Assembly: GCA_016712275.1 (NCBI GenBank) | Contig: JADJRI010000050.1 | Span: 1-22,128 of the forward strand | Direction of reading: 5' to 3' | DNA length: 22,128 nucleotides | DNA from: Planctomycetota bacterium | Lineage (GTDB): Bacteria > Planctomycetota > Phycisphaerae > UBA1845 > UTPLA1 | Shown here: one piece after another, positions 1-7,063 of the stretch | Layout of the letters: every line of letters starts with the position of its first letter | Position numbering within the stretch: position 1 is the stretch's first letter | The notes under the pieces: model-generated | The model's input: only the letters and a program-made list of their open reading frames with translations | Databases searched by the model: none | What the model was told of the DNA's origin: nothing | Position numbers and translations under genes: made by a program

Positions 1-2
1 AA

Positions 3-257
3 GGCAATCCGCGCGGCTACGGTGCCAAGGTGGAACTGGTCTCGCCGCGAGCCAACCAGCGACGGTGGATAACCGGTGGCGGTAGCTTCCAATCGGTTGA
101 TGCGCCGACGGCCTATTTTGGCATCGGTGAAGCTGAAGTGGAAAAGGAACTGTCTGTTCGCGTTATTTTTGCGGATGGTAAAACTTCGGAGCAGCGCATC
201 GACCGCCCGAATCAGAATGTAATTATGGAATACAAAGGTGCGGCAGCCGGGAAGTAA
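3..257 (+). CDS. ASPIC/UnbV domain protein, C-terminal end (partial)
   Basis: The frame is open from the window edge and ends with TAA at 255-257, so only the last 84 residues are visible. The segment GNPRGYGAKVELVS, then GGGSFQSVDAPTAYFGIG, then a short VRVIFADGKTSEQRI strand matches the order expected of an ASPIC/UnbV domain: a G-x-G-A-x-V start, a GGGSF/Y turn, an H/YFGLG-like motif and a final 'W/F-x-D/S-G-K' strand. In known proteins this domain sits at the C-terminus after FG-GAP/VCBS propeller repeats in large secreted proteins, which are frequent in Planctomycetota; those repeats would lie upstream of the window. The GTG at 30 is internal and should not be taken as a start. The gene abuts the stop codon of the convergent minus-strand gene with no gap. 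Family assignment is from motif recall only. Confidence 0.7.
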   Translation, partial: GNPRGYGAKVELVSPRANQRRWITGGGSFQSVDAPTAYFGIGEAEVEKELSVRVIFADGKTSEQRIDRPNQNVIMEYKGAAAGK

Positions 258-503
258 CTAAATTCCGGTTCCGTTACCGGAACCAGTGCCATTGGTCTGG
301 CCCCCGTTGAGCAGCGCCTGGATGGGAAGCAAGGCGAAACTCAAAAGCACTTGAAACACGACGCTTGGCAGCGCGTTGGCAAAGTTTGCGGCAATTTGGT
401 TGTTCACCGTATTGCACTGGCCGAGCTGAAAGAGTGGAGCGGCCGCGAGAAGAATGGCGACTCGACGGGTTACTTTGTAGCGCCTTGCAAGTTTCTTGCT
501 CAT
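258..503 (-). CDS. Small exported hypothetical protein (paralogue of 541-786)
   Basis: An 81-residue protein. The N-terminus is basic (MSKKLARRYKVTRR), followed by a hydrophobic run and PLFQLGQC at about residues 24-31, which looks like a Sec signal peptide ending near a single cysteine; the lipobox is not canonical. The mature part has a hydrophobic amphipathic stretch (FANALPSVVFQVLLSFALL) and a low-complexity Gly/Asn/Thr tail. A GAGAG element precedes the ATG at 503. It resembles its upstream neighbour at 541-786 in length, basic start, PLFQ...C motif and the following F-S/A-x-x-x-S/P-x-V-F pattern, so the two probably arose by duplication and may be co-transcribed. The function is unknown. 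Similar tiny exported proteins are common in planctomycete genomes. Confidence 0.6.
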   Translation of the reverse strand: MSKKLARRYKVTRRVAILLAAAPLFQLGQCNTVNNQIAANFANALPSVVFQVLLSFALLPIQALLNGGQTNGTGSGNGTGI

Positions 504-540
504 TGTAATTGTGCTCTCTGGTTGCGAGGCAGTTGCTGCA

Positions 541-786
541 TTAGTTGAAAAACGGAGTTCGATTCACGCCGAAGAGTATCTGGAGAATGTCTGACGAGGG
601 AAAGAACTGAAGCACTGCCGACTGAACGGAACTCACAAACACGCTGAAGACGGTCGACGTCAACGACGAGAAAATTGTACTGTTGAGACCGAGGGGGTCG
701 CAGGTGCCGGCTGCCTGAAAGAGCGGCAGCGTCGCGCCGAACACCAGCAACTTCTTTTGCCATCGGGCCATTCGCTTTTGCCACAT
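541..786 (-). CDS. Small exported hypothetical protein (paralogue of 258-503)
   Basis: An 81-residue protein beginning MWQKRMARWQKK, then a hydrophobic core and PLFQAAGTC, again a signal-peptide-like N-terminus ending at a lone cysteine. The mature region is rich in Ser, Phe and Val (FSSLTSTVFSVFVSS) and probably forms one amphipathic or membrane-associated helix. A GGAG element lies about 8 bases before the ATG at 786. The 37-base gap to the next minus-strand gene is compatible with one transcript. I do not recognise a function. The identical length and shared motif with the neighbour support both being real genes, although each alone is short. Overlapping frames in this stretch (500-799, 660-983) lack comparable features. 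Confidence 0.58.
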   Translation of the reverse strand: MWQKRMARWQKKLLVFGATLPLFQAAGTCDPLGLNSTIFSSLTSTVFSVFVSSVQSAVLQFFPSSDILQILFGVNRTPFFN

Positions 787-976
787 GGGGAGTCTCCAAT
801 TCCGAGCGAGGATCTAATGCTCCGTACGGGCTTCACCCCGATGCTCAATCGTAATGAGGCTGCATCGGAATTGTCCGCCGCAAAACAGGACTGCGAATCG
901 TACCGGCCGGCCGAATGTCTCGCAACAACTTCCACCCATCGTCTGGCGGAGGATAATTCGCGTTCGACCGCATAAT

Positions 977-2176
977 ATGGCACGAATGCCCTGTCGCTCG
1001 CGATCCGATCCTGTTAACGAAATCTCCGCACCGCGCATTCGCGCCATTCGGCATCGCCTTTTGGCTTGGTTTGGTGGCGCAAAACGCGATCTTCCCTGGC
1101 GACAAACGAGCGACCCTTATGCCATCTGGCTGAGCGAAGCCATGCTTCAGCAGACCCAGGTCGCCACGGTCATTCCTTATTATCACCGATTTTTGCAACG
1201 CTTCCCGACGGTTCGCGATCTGGCCGCCGCCGATCTGGACGCGGTGCTTGAATTGTGGGCGGGACTGGGCTATTACGCCCGCGCTCGAAATCTGCATCGC
1301 GCCGCACAGGCCGTCGTCGAGCAGCACGCCGGCCGGTTTCCGCGCACCGCCGACGGCCTTCGCGGCCTTCCCGGTGTTGGGGATTATACGGCTGGGGCCA
1401 TTGCATCGATCGCGTTTGGTGAACGGGCAGCGGTGGTCGATGGCAATGTGGCCCGCGTTTTCTCCCGGCTGTTTTGCATTCGGGAGAATTTGCAGGGCGG
1501 TCCGGGGCGCGATCGACTCTGGCGGATTGCCGAAAAGCTGGTGCCGGCCGATCGTCCCGGCGACTTCAATCAGGCGCTGATGGAACTCGGCGCGACGGTC
1601 TGCCTGCCGAAAAACGGGGCGATGTGCCTGACGTGTCCGCTCAAATCGCAGTGTGGAGCGTTTGCGGCCGGCAGGGTCGCGGACCTGCCGGTGAAGAAGA
1701 TCAAGACGCCTGTCAAAGATGAACTGCATGTCGTCGCGGCCATTGTCGATTCGAGAAATCGCTGGCTTGTCATTCAGCGGCCCACCGAGGGACTTTGGGG
1801 TGGCTTGTGGGAACTGCCGACGATGGTTGCAAAATCGTCCGCCGCCAGGATCGATACCGCCTCGCAGGCGGAGATGCTGGCGGATAGGTTGGTCGATCGG
1901 GACATCGAAATTAACTCGCGGCCCTTTTGCGACATCACGCATCAACTCACCCATCGCACGGTTCGATTCGTGGGGCATGTGTGTCGCATGGTCGGTCGGC
2001 CGGTTTCGGCCCGACATTCGGCCAAGGAATCGGACGTGGTGATCCCCAAACGTCGCTGGTTGCCCATTCGTGAAATCAATGCGATCGGCATTTCCACGGC
2101 GATGCGGAAAGTTCTCGAATCGCTTGTGACGATTAACGGAACTCATGTTCGTAAGCGCCTTTCGCGCTCTCCCTGA
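977..2176 (+). CDS. mutY: A/G-specific adenine DNA glycosylase MutY
   Basis: Removes adenine mispaired with 8-oxoguanine or guanine in base-excision repair; cytoplasmic. From the ATG at 977 the protein has 399 residues. Visible features: LPWR near residue 39; the catalytic Glu in SEAMLQQTQV (about residue 54); a helix-hairpin-helix LPGVGDYTAGAI (about 131-142); the catalytic Asp in VVDGNV (about 155); and four cysteines of a [4Fe-4S] cluster (about 209, 217, 220, 226). The C-terminal third from about residue 248 (VVAAIVDSRNRWLVIQRP, then GLWGGLWELPT) is the Nudix-like 8-oxoG recognition domain. The frame could open at 854, but the first 41 residues are unlike MutY and no good ribosome site lies there; 977 and 986 are both possible starts. 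The first two cluster cysteines are seven residues apart rather than the commoner six. murJ follows after 71 bases. Confidence 0.95.
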   Translation: MARMPCRSRSDPVNEISAPRIRAIRHRLLAWFGGAKRDLPWRQTSDPYAIWLSEAMLQQTQVATVIPYYHRFLQRFPTVRDLAAADLDAVLELWAGLGYYARARNLHRAAQAVVEQHAGRFPRTADGLRGLPGVGDYTAGAIASIAFGERAAVVDGNVARVFSRLFCIRENLQGGPGRDRLWRIAEKLVPADRPGDFNQALMELGATVCLPKNGAMCLTCPLKSQCGAFAAGRVADLPVKKIKTPVKDELHVVAAIVDSRNRWLVIQRPTEGLWGGLWELPTMVAKSSAARIDTASQAEMLADRLVDRDIEINSRPFCDITHQLTHRTVRFVGHVCRMVGRPVSARHSAKESDVVIPKRRWLPIREINAIGISTAMRKVLESLVTINGTHVRKRLSRSP

Positions 2177-2210
2177 CGCTTCGCGTCTGGGCTAAACAGG
2201 GGCACCGTCA

Positions 2211-2239
2211 TTGTCGCCCCCGCGCGCGATGGATATAGT
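2211..2239 (+). promoter_or_regulatory. Sigma70-type promoter of murJ
   Basis: TTGTCG at 2211-2216 and TATAGT at 2234-2239 are separated by 17 bases. Transcription would start about 6-8 bases after the -10 box, which is at or just before the murJ ATG at 2248. No Shine-Dalgarno sequence lies between, so the transcript may be leaderless. Confidence 0.5.
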
Positions 2240-2247
2240 GCCCGCCG

Positions 2248-4026
2248 ATGTCTGAGCATCAATCCAAGTTTCTCGGTTCCGCCAAACTCGTCGCGCTTTG
2301 CACGCTTCTTTCCCGCATCACGGGTCTGGCCCGCGACATGGTGATGAATTTCGCCTATGGGCAGGGGTGGGTGCAGGACGCCTTCAACTACGGGTTCCAG
2401 GTTCCCAATCTTTTTCGCAGGTTGTTCGGCGAGGGGGCGCTGGCGGCGGTGTTCATTCCGGTCTTTACCGATGTGTTGGAAAAGAAGGGTAAAGAACGCG
2501 GATGGGAATTGCTGGGGCGCGTGGCGGGGTTGATGACGCTGGTGCTGACGGTGCTGCTGGTCGTGCTCGAAGGCATCGTGCTTGTCGTTTATCAATTTTC
2601 CGACGGCGCGGCCCTGACGAACCTGCAGATCGGGCTGACCGCAGTCATGCTGCCGTTCATGGTTGGTGTCTGCATTGTGGCACTGTTCTCCAGTATCTTG
2701 AACGTGATGCATCATTTCACCGTCCCGGCGCTGATGCCGATCGTGCTGAATGTTGTGAACATCATCGGTGTGACGACGGTCGGCCCGCTTTTCTTCGGGC
2801 CGAAGATCGAAAACCAGGTATACGGCGTGGCGATCTGCGTTCTGGCGTCGAGCCTGATCCAACTTCCGTTCTTGATACCGACCATGCGGAAGTACGGCGT
2901 GAAACTGCGCCTGTCGCTGCAATATCGCGACGAGGATTTTCGGGCGATTATCCGCGGCTTTCTGCCGATCCTGCTCGGGCAGGGCATTTTGCTGTTCAAC
3001 GTGTTTTTCGACGCGCAGCTGTGCACATACATGACGCGCGGGCCGGGCATGCCCGAAACGTTTACGTTGTGGGGCATGACGCTGCGATATCCGCTGGAGC
3101 AGGGGGCGCTGTCGGCCGTGACGAATGCGCAGCGGTTGTACCAGTTTCCGCTCGGCGTGTTGGCGATTTCGCTGGCGACGGCGGCGTTTCCGATGTTCAG
3201 CCGGTTTGCCAGCCGCGAGGACATGTCGGGGTTGCGCGGGGCGTTCGCACAGGCGATGCGCATGGCGATTTTTGTGGGCATGCCATCAGGGCTGCTGATG
3301 GTCGTGTTGCGCGAGCCGATCGTGACGCTGCTGTTCGAGCATGGACGGTTTAACCACGCGGCGACGGTGCGGGCGGCAGAGGTGCTGTACTGGTATGGGC
3401 TGGGCATGGCGGCGTTTTGTTGCCAGCATATTCTTTTGCGCGGGTTCTGGAGTTTGAAGGACACACTGACGCCGATGTGGATCAGTTGCGGGCTTGTGGT
3501 TGTGAACGCGACGATGAACGTGGCGCTGTTGTGGTGGGCGGGGGAGGCGGCGTTCGGCATCAGCACAATGGTGACATCATTCATGCACGTGGTCATATCA
3601 TCGCAGCTCTTGCGGCGGCGGATGGGCGGGCGGATCGGGGCGACCGAGCTGATGGTGTCGGCGCTGAAGACGCTGGCGGCGACCATTGCGGCAGGCGCGG
3701 CGGCGTATTTTGCGATGGAAGGCTTAATGAAGACTGGTGTCATTGACATGTCGCGATACCTGCGCGATCCGGCGCTTGTTTTCGGGCCTGCGGCCGCGGC
3801 GGGCATCGTCTTTTTGGTCGGATCGAAGCTGCTGAAGATGGACGAGCTGGGCTGGGTGCTGGCCCGGGGTACGAAAGCCGGGGCATCCATATCCGGGTTT
3901 CCAGTGGAAGCGGTCGGCGCGGCCAATGTTCAGGAGGCCGGCGCTTCGGCCCTGGTGGACCCGACGACGGCGATTCCGACGGCGACCGACCAGCCGTCCG
4001 ACGACTCCGTTCGCAAGAAAAAGTAA
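2248..4026 (+). CDS. murJ: Lipid II flippase MurJ (MviN family)
   Basis: A 592-residue polytopic inner-membrane protein that moves lipid-linked peptidoglycan precursor across the membrane. The N-terminus carries the family signature: LSRITGLARDMVM near residues 22-34, then NLFRRLFGEGALAAVFIP near 53-70. Many hydrophobic segments follow, consistent with the usual 14 helices, and QFPLGVLAISLATAAFP (about 302-318) is also typical of the family. After the last helix (about 515-527) there is a soluble tail of roughly 60 residues rich in Ala, Pro and Thr and ending RKKK, with no recognised domain. The ATG at 2248 fits the family N-terminus and no Shine-Dalgarno sequence is seen. The gene lies after mutY in the same direction but appears to have its own promoter. 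MurJ in a planctomycete fits current evidence that these bacteria make peptidoglycan. Confidence 0.94.
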   Translation: MSEHQSKFLGSAKLVALCTLLSRITGLARDMVMNFAYGQGWVQDAFNYGFQVPNLFRRLFGEGALAAVFIPVFTDVLEKKGKERGWELLGRVAGLMTLVLTVLLVVLEGIVLVVYQFSDGAALTNLQIGLTAVMLPFMVGVCIVALFSSILNVMHHFTVPALMPIVLNVVNIIGVTTVGPLFFGPKIENQVYGVAICVLASSLIQLPFLIPTMRKYGVKLRLSLQYRDEDFRAIIRGFLPILLGQGILLFNVFFDAQLCTYMTRGPGMPETFTLWGMTLRYPLEQGALSAVTNAQRLYQFPLGVLAISLATAAFPMFSRFASREDMSGLRGAFAQAMRMAIFVGMPSGLLMVVLREPIVTLLFEHGRFNHAATVRAAEVLYWYGLGMAAFCCQHILLRGFWSLKDTLTPMWISCGLVVVNATMNVALLWWAGEAAFGISTMVTSFMHVVISSQLLRRRMGGRIGATELMVSALKTLAATIAAGAAAYFAMEGLMKTGVIDMSRYLRDPALVFGPAAAAGIVFLVGSKLLKMDELGWVLARGTKAGASISGFPVEAVGAANVQEAGASALVDPTTAIPTATDQPSDDSVRKKK

Positions 4027-4343
4027 CCCCCCTGAATTTCCCTGAAAAACCGCATTGGCGGGGTGAAAAAGGCCGAATGCAGTTTTCAGATTCACTCTGT
4101 CTTCAGTCAGTCTTTCACTTTGGTTTTCGGCGACCGCTTCAGAAACGAAGGCGCGGCGAGACCGCGAGGCGCAGAACGGGCGGCGAAGCTGGGTCGGTTC
4201 GAGGCTCATGTGGCAAGTATACACCGACATTGCGGGAAAGCAAGGAAGATTTTGTTTTTGTTAGGTATTGGGCCCGGACAGTCGCCGCGCGCGGTATGAT
4301 AAGCCAGACGATCAAAACTCATTGAGGACAGTGCCGGTGCAAC
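4027..4343. other. Intergenic region without a supported gene
   Basis: This 317-base stretch lies between murJ and the small gene at 4344. Short frames at 4063-4299 and 4077-4325 overlap each other, are Arg-rich and have no family features. A -10-like TATGAT at 4295-4300 could serve the gene at 4344, but no -35 box is found at proper spacing. No tRNA or strong terminator is seen. Confidence 0.5.
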
Positions 4344-4673
4344 ATGGCTTCGGTACTTTCAATCGAGGATATTCGAGCGAGGCATGATTCCGAGTGGGTC
4401 TTGCTCGAGGACCCTGAGGTGGATGAGCACTTCGATATTATTCGAGGGGCCGTTGTGTGGCACAGCAAGGACCGCGATGAGGTTTATCAGAAGATGCTTG
4501 AGTTGAAGCCGAAGGCGGCGGCGACGATTTTTGTCGGCTCCATGCCTGAAAATACCGCCATGCTTCTACGAACGCATCGTCTGAATAATCTTCTGACTCA
4601 GACTGCATCCCTTTTCCGTTCCTCTGCTAGACTGTTGCCGGTCATCCGGCTTTTTTTCCTTCAATTGAAATGA
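4344..4673 (+). CDS. Small conserved hypothetical protein
   Basis: The frame gives 109 residues. The first roughly 76 (MASVLSIEDIRARHDSEWVL, EDPEVDEHFDIIRGAVVWHS, KDRDEVYQKMLELKPK, IFVGSMPENTAMLL) look like a soluble family I recall from planctomycetes, with the pattern 'SEWVL-x-x-DP ... G-x-V-x-x-HSKDRDEVY-x-K'. No function is known to me. The last about 33 residues do not fit and read across an intrinsic terminator at 4637-4657, so the true C-terminus is probably near residue 76 and the normal stop codon has been lost or hidden by a small sequence change. The end overlaps the convergent gene at 4642 by 32 bases. A GAGGA lies about 15 bases before the ATG, too far to be ideal. Confidence 0.65.
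   Translation: MASVLSIEDIRARHDSEWVLLEDPEVDEHFDIIRGAVVWHSKDRDEVYQKMLELKPKAAATIFVGSMPENTAMLLRTHRLNNLLTQTASLFRSSARLLPVIRLFFLQLK
4637..4657 (+). terminator. Intrinsic terminator of the 4344 gene
   Basis: A perfect 5-bp stem, GCCGG (4637-4641) and CCGGC (4646-4650), with a TCAT loop, is followed at once by seven T residues (4651-4657). It works only in the plus direction because there is no T run on the other side. The convergent gene's stop codon lies in the loop. Confidence 0.65.
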
Positions 4674-6072
4674 TCTGGTCCGAGCGAAGCAGTTTTTCCA
4701 GCCTGCCCTTGAGCAATTCAAAGATTTGACTTAGTTCCTTCTGTTCGCGGCTTGGTTTTAGAGTTTTTGCCGGATTCGAAGTTGGGATTTTTGAGTCTTG
4801 AGACTCCGCTTTCGCAAGGCGGGCAAGAATGGGGTCAGCCCGCTTTCGGCAGTCTTTCAGAACGGCCCACGCTGATTCTACTTGTGCTTCGGTCAGGGAA
4901 CCATTGGCCTGCTGCTTTTGGCCGACCAAAACATCATGCGAATGCACCACGATCCATCTTCGCACATAGGCTTCCCACAGGTCCGGCGTGTAGGCCGCGT
5001 CAACAAGCCCGAACGGCGGGTCTGAAATTCCCCACCATTTCGGATACTGTCCAATGCCAAATTGACGTCTCACGGATTGTTCGTATTCCCGAAGCGAATT
5101 CAGATCATATTGCTCGCTATACGTCGATTTCCATTCGTCTTGAGTGACGACCATTCCACCCCCCAAATGCCGGGAGGCGTAAAGTTTCCCCTGGTGTTGA
5201 CCATCGCGCAAAAGCCGATAGTCCATCGTCTTTACGCCGGGTGGCAAACCGAGCATGTCGGCATCAAAGTACTTGGGGTGTTTGGGCATATCGAATTCCG
5301 CGTGATCGAATTGGGTCACTTCCACCAATACCCCGCCTTCACCGCGCAATTCACTCTTTTCGAGCCACCAGCGGTTTTTATGCCGCGCGTATCCATTGAC
5401 CCTTTGATGAAGCAGGTCCCTTTTACCGTCCGGCATGACCTTGTAGTCACTCACCTCGGTAATTGCGTTGTTTTTGGCCGGATCGATTTTCCAGATGACT
5501 TCCGAGTGAGGAGCGCCTTCGGACAGGGGCTTCGATTCCAATCGAACAACGATTTCATCGTCGTCGTGTTTGACAGTCCACTTGCCGGCATGGCGCTGTA
5601 GCTCTTCGAGCCATTTCGCAGGAGAGGTGTGCCTCAGTCCATTAACGCCCGAACCGATCGACCGAGGATCATCGAATTCATTTGGAGAATTTTCGATGTA
5701 TCCCACGAAGAGAGTGGGTTGCCCATCTCGCGTGAACCACTCCTCACCCGTCTTTTGACTTCGCACCGTATAGTTCGACGAACAGGCATGTGCCACTCCC
5801 AAGATCGCAATGCCGGTGCGGGGATCATGCATGAGCACGCCATCGTCATCACCCATGTTATGAAAGTAGATGTCCTCGTCGGAAAATCTTACATGGTAAC
5901 GCGTTTTGATCATCGCGCCCGCATTGTATGCCTTCGTAGAAATCGAATATCGCAAATCGGCGGTCTTGAAGTTCATGCGGTCGGTAATTGCCTTGCTTAG
6001 AACCTCGGGCACGCTCTGATCGGTTGACTGGCAAAAAACCAGAATCAGTACTTTTGCCATTTGGATTTGCAT
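4642..6072 (-). CDS. Large hypothetical protein, probably exported
   Basis: A 476-residue protein of unknown function. The frame extends to 6390, but the upstream part lies antisense to trmB. The ATG at 6072 is chosen because GGAG sits 7 bases upstream (CCGGAGCAAAACC). ATG at 6060 is a weaker alternative. The N-terminus (MQIQMAKVLILVFCQSTDQS) is a short signal-like hydrophobic segment with a cysteine near residue 14. The body alternates charged and aromatic strands, for example RYHVRFSDEDIYFHNMGDDD and EVSDYKVMPDGKRD. This recalls the beta-rich LolA-like proteins often annotated in planctomycetes as outer-membrane lipoprotein-sorting-like, but the resemblance is tentative. The C-terminal about 100 residues are Lys/Glu-rich and probably helical. 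It is transcribed divergently from trmB with a short shared upstream region. Confidence 0.72.
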   Translation of the reverse strand: MQIQMAKVLILVFCQSTDQSVPEVLSKAITDRMNFKTADLRYSISTKAYNAGAMIKTRYHVRFSDEDIYFHNMGDDDGVLMHDPRTGIAILGVAHACSSNYTVRSQKTGEEWFTRDGQPTLFVGYIENSPNEFDDPRSIGSGVNGLRHTSPAKWLEELQRHAGKWTVKHDDDEIVVRLESKPLSEGAPHSEVIWKIDPAKNNAITEVSDYKVMPDGKRDLLHQRVNGYARHKNRWWLEKSELRGEGGVLVEVTQFDHAEFDMPKHPKYFDADMLGLPPGVKTMDYRLLRDGQHQGKLYASRHLGGGMVVTQDEWKSTYSEQYDLNSLREYEQSVRRQFGIGQYPKWWGISDPPFGLVDAAYTPDLWEAYVRRWIVVHSHDVLVGQKQQANGSLTEAQVESAWAVLKDCRKRADPILARLAKAESQDSKIPTSNPAKTLKPSREQKELSQIFELLKGRLEKLLRSDQIISIEGKKAG

Positions 6073-6186
6073 GGTTTTGCTCCGGCAATGCATTGAAGCG
6101 ATTTGGATGGAACAATCGTAACTTCTTGGTGTTCCAGTGTCGACGAAAAAAGCGGAATCCCAGTGAATGTGTATGATCGCCCAATC

Positions 6187-6195
6187 TGATATGAT
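6187..6195 (+). promoter_or_regulatory. Extended -10 promoter candidate for trmB
   Basis: TGATATGAT is an extended -10 element (TG, one base, TATGAT). There is no convincing -35 box, which extended -10 promoters do not strictly need. A start about 7 bases downstream would coincide with the ATG at 6203, implying a leaderless message. Confidence 0.35.
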
Positions 6196-6202
6196 TGCTT
6201 CC

Positions 6203-6820
6203 ATGTTGGATTTTGCCTCCATCGCTGTCGACCCCGCCGCGCTGCCCGAACATACGGACTTGCGCGAGTTGTTTGAGGACGGGGAGCGGCCGATCGAGTT
6301 GGAGATCGGGTGCGGGAAGGGGGCGTTTCTGCTGCGGCAGGCGCAGGCGCATCCGCAGCGGAATTTTCTGGGGATCGAATGGGCGAACAAGTTCTACAAG
6401 TTTGCGGCCGACCGGATGGCGCGGTGGGGGCTGGGGAACGTGCGTATCATGCGGACGGATGCGCGCGAGTTCGTGATGACGCGTCTCGCGGCCGAGTGCC
6501 TGAGCGCGCTGCATATTTATCATCCAGACCCGTGGCCGAAGAAGAAGCATTTGCGGCGCCGATTGATTCAGCCGCCGTTTCTCGATGCGGCGATTCGGGT
6601 GCTGAGGCCGGGCGCCCGGCTGGCGCTGCAAACGGATCACGCCGATTATTTCGAGCAAATGAAGTTGGTGACTGCGGCGCGGCACGACTTGATCGCCGTC
6701 CCTTTCGAAGACGATGAGCACGGCAGCGTTGACGGCAGCATCAAGACGAATTTCGAGATTAAGTATCTCCGCGAAGGCCGGCCGATTTACCGCCTGGCAT
6801 TTAGAAAATCGCAGCGATGA
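6203..6820 (+). CDS. trmB: tRNA (guanine-N7-)-methyltransferase TrmB
   Basis: Uses S-adenosylmethionine to make m7G46 in the variable loop of tRNAs; cytoplasmic. The 205-residue product from the ATG at 6203 shows the SAM-binding motif IELEIGCGKGAFLL near residues 31-44, NFLGIEWANK near 54-63, the family hallmark HIYHPDPWPKKKHLRRRLIQ near 104-123, and the C-terminal TNFEIKYLREGRPIYRLAF near 182-200 that contributes to tRNA and SAM binding. ATG codons at 6167, 6173 and 6191 are in frame, but the 6203 start matches family length and lies 7 bases after an extended -10 element. The stop codon overlaps the yidD start (ATGA), indicating translational coupling. Confidence 0.93.
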   Translation: MLDFASIAVDPAALPEHTDLRELFEDGERPIELEIGCGKGAFLLRQAQAHPQRNFLGIEWANKFYKFAADRMARWGLGNVRIMRTDAREFVMTRLAAECLSALHIYHPDPWPKKKHLRRRLIQPPFLDAAIRVLRPGARLALQTDHADYFEQMKLVTAARHDLIAVPFEDDEHGSVDGSIKTNFEIKYLREGRPIYRLAFRKSQR

Positions 6821-7038
6821 AAAAGATATTGAGCTTTGTACTGGTGCTGGCCGTGCGAGCCTATCAACTCGCGATCAGGCCGCTTTTGCCCGGCGCCTGC
6901 CGGTTTATTCCGGGGTGCAGCGAATATGCCATCGAAGCCATCGAGCGGCACGGTCCATTGAAAGGCGCGTGGCTGGGCCTGAAGCGCATTCTCCGGTGTC
7001 ACCCCGGCCGAACCGGCGGATACGACCCGGTGCCATGA
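6817..7038 (+). CDS. yidD: Membrane protein insertion efficiency factor YidD
   Basis: A 73-residue protein with the full YidD pattern: an amphipathic N-terminal helix (MKKILSFVLVLAVRAYQLAI), the RPLLPGACRFIPGCSEYA core, then EAIERHGPLKGAWLGLKRIL and the C-terminal RCHPGRTGGYDPVP. Members assist YidC-dependent membrane protein insertion at the inner face of the membrane. The core normally reads P-S-C or P-T-C before the second cysteine; here it is P-G-C. The ATG overlaps the trmB stop by four bases. yidD usually accompanies rnpA and yidC; here it is in a different operon, with trmB upstream and an exported protein 25 bases downstream. Confidence 0.92.
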   Translation: MKKILSFVLVLAVRAYQLAIRPLLPGACRFIPGCSEYAIEAIERHGPLKGAWLGLKRILRCHPGRTGGYDPVP

Positions 7039-7063
7039 TCACGACAAACAAGTGGATACACTC

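Noticed and set aside
1604..1661. Seven-residue spacing between the first two iron-sulfur cysteines of MutY as an anomaly
   Set aside because: I recall the same spacing in MutY proteins of other phyla, so it is probably an ordinary variant.
845..2146. 433-residue minus-strand open frame opposite mutY
   Set aside because: It lies fully antisense to a clearly identified gene, is Arg/His-rich as expected for a shadow frame, and shows no family motif.
2712..3926. 404-residue minus-strand open frame opposite murJ
   Set aside because: Antisense shadow of a well-supported membrane protein; the low-complexity Ser/Thr/Pro/Ala composition mirrors the GC-rich codons of murJ.
4185..4225. GGTTCGAGG resembling a tRNA T-loop
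   Set aside because: No matching acceptor stem, anticodon arm or CCA end could be folded around it on either strand.
4063..4325. Two overlapping short plus-strand frames upstream of 4344
   Set aside because: No ribosome site, no domain, Arg-rich composition and mutual overlap; treated as non-coding.
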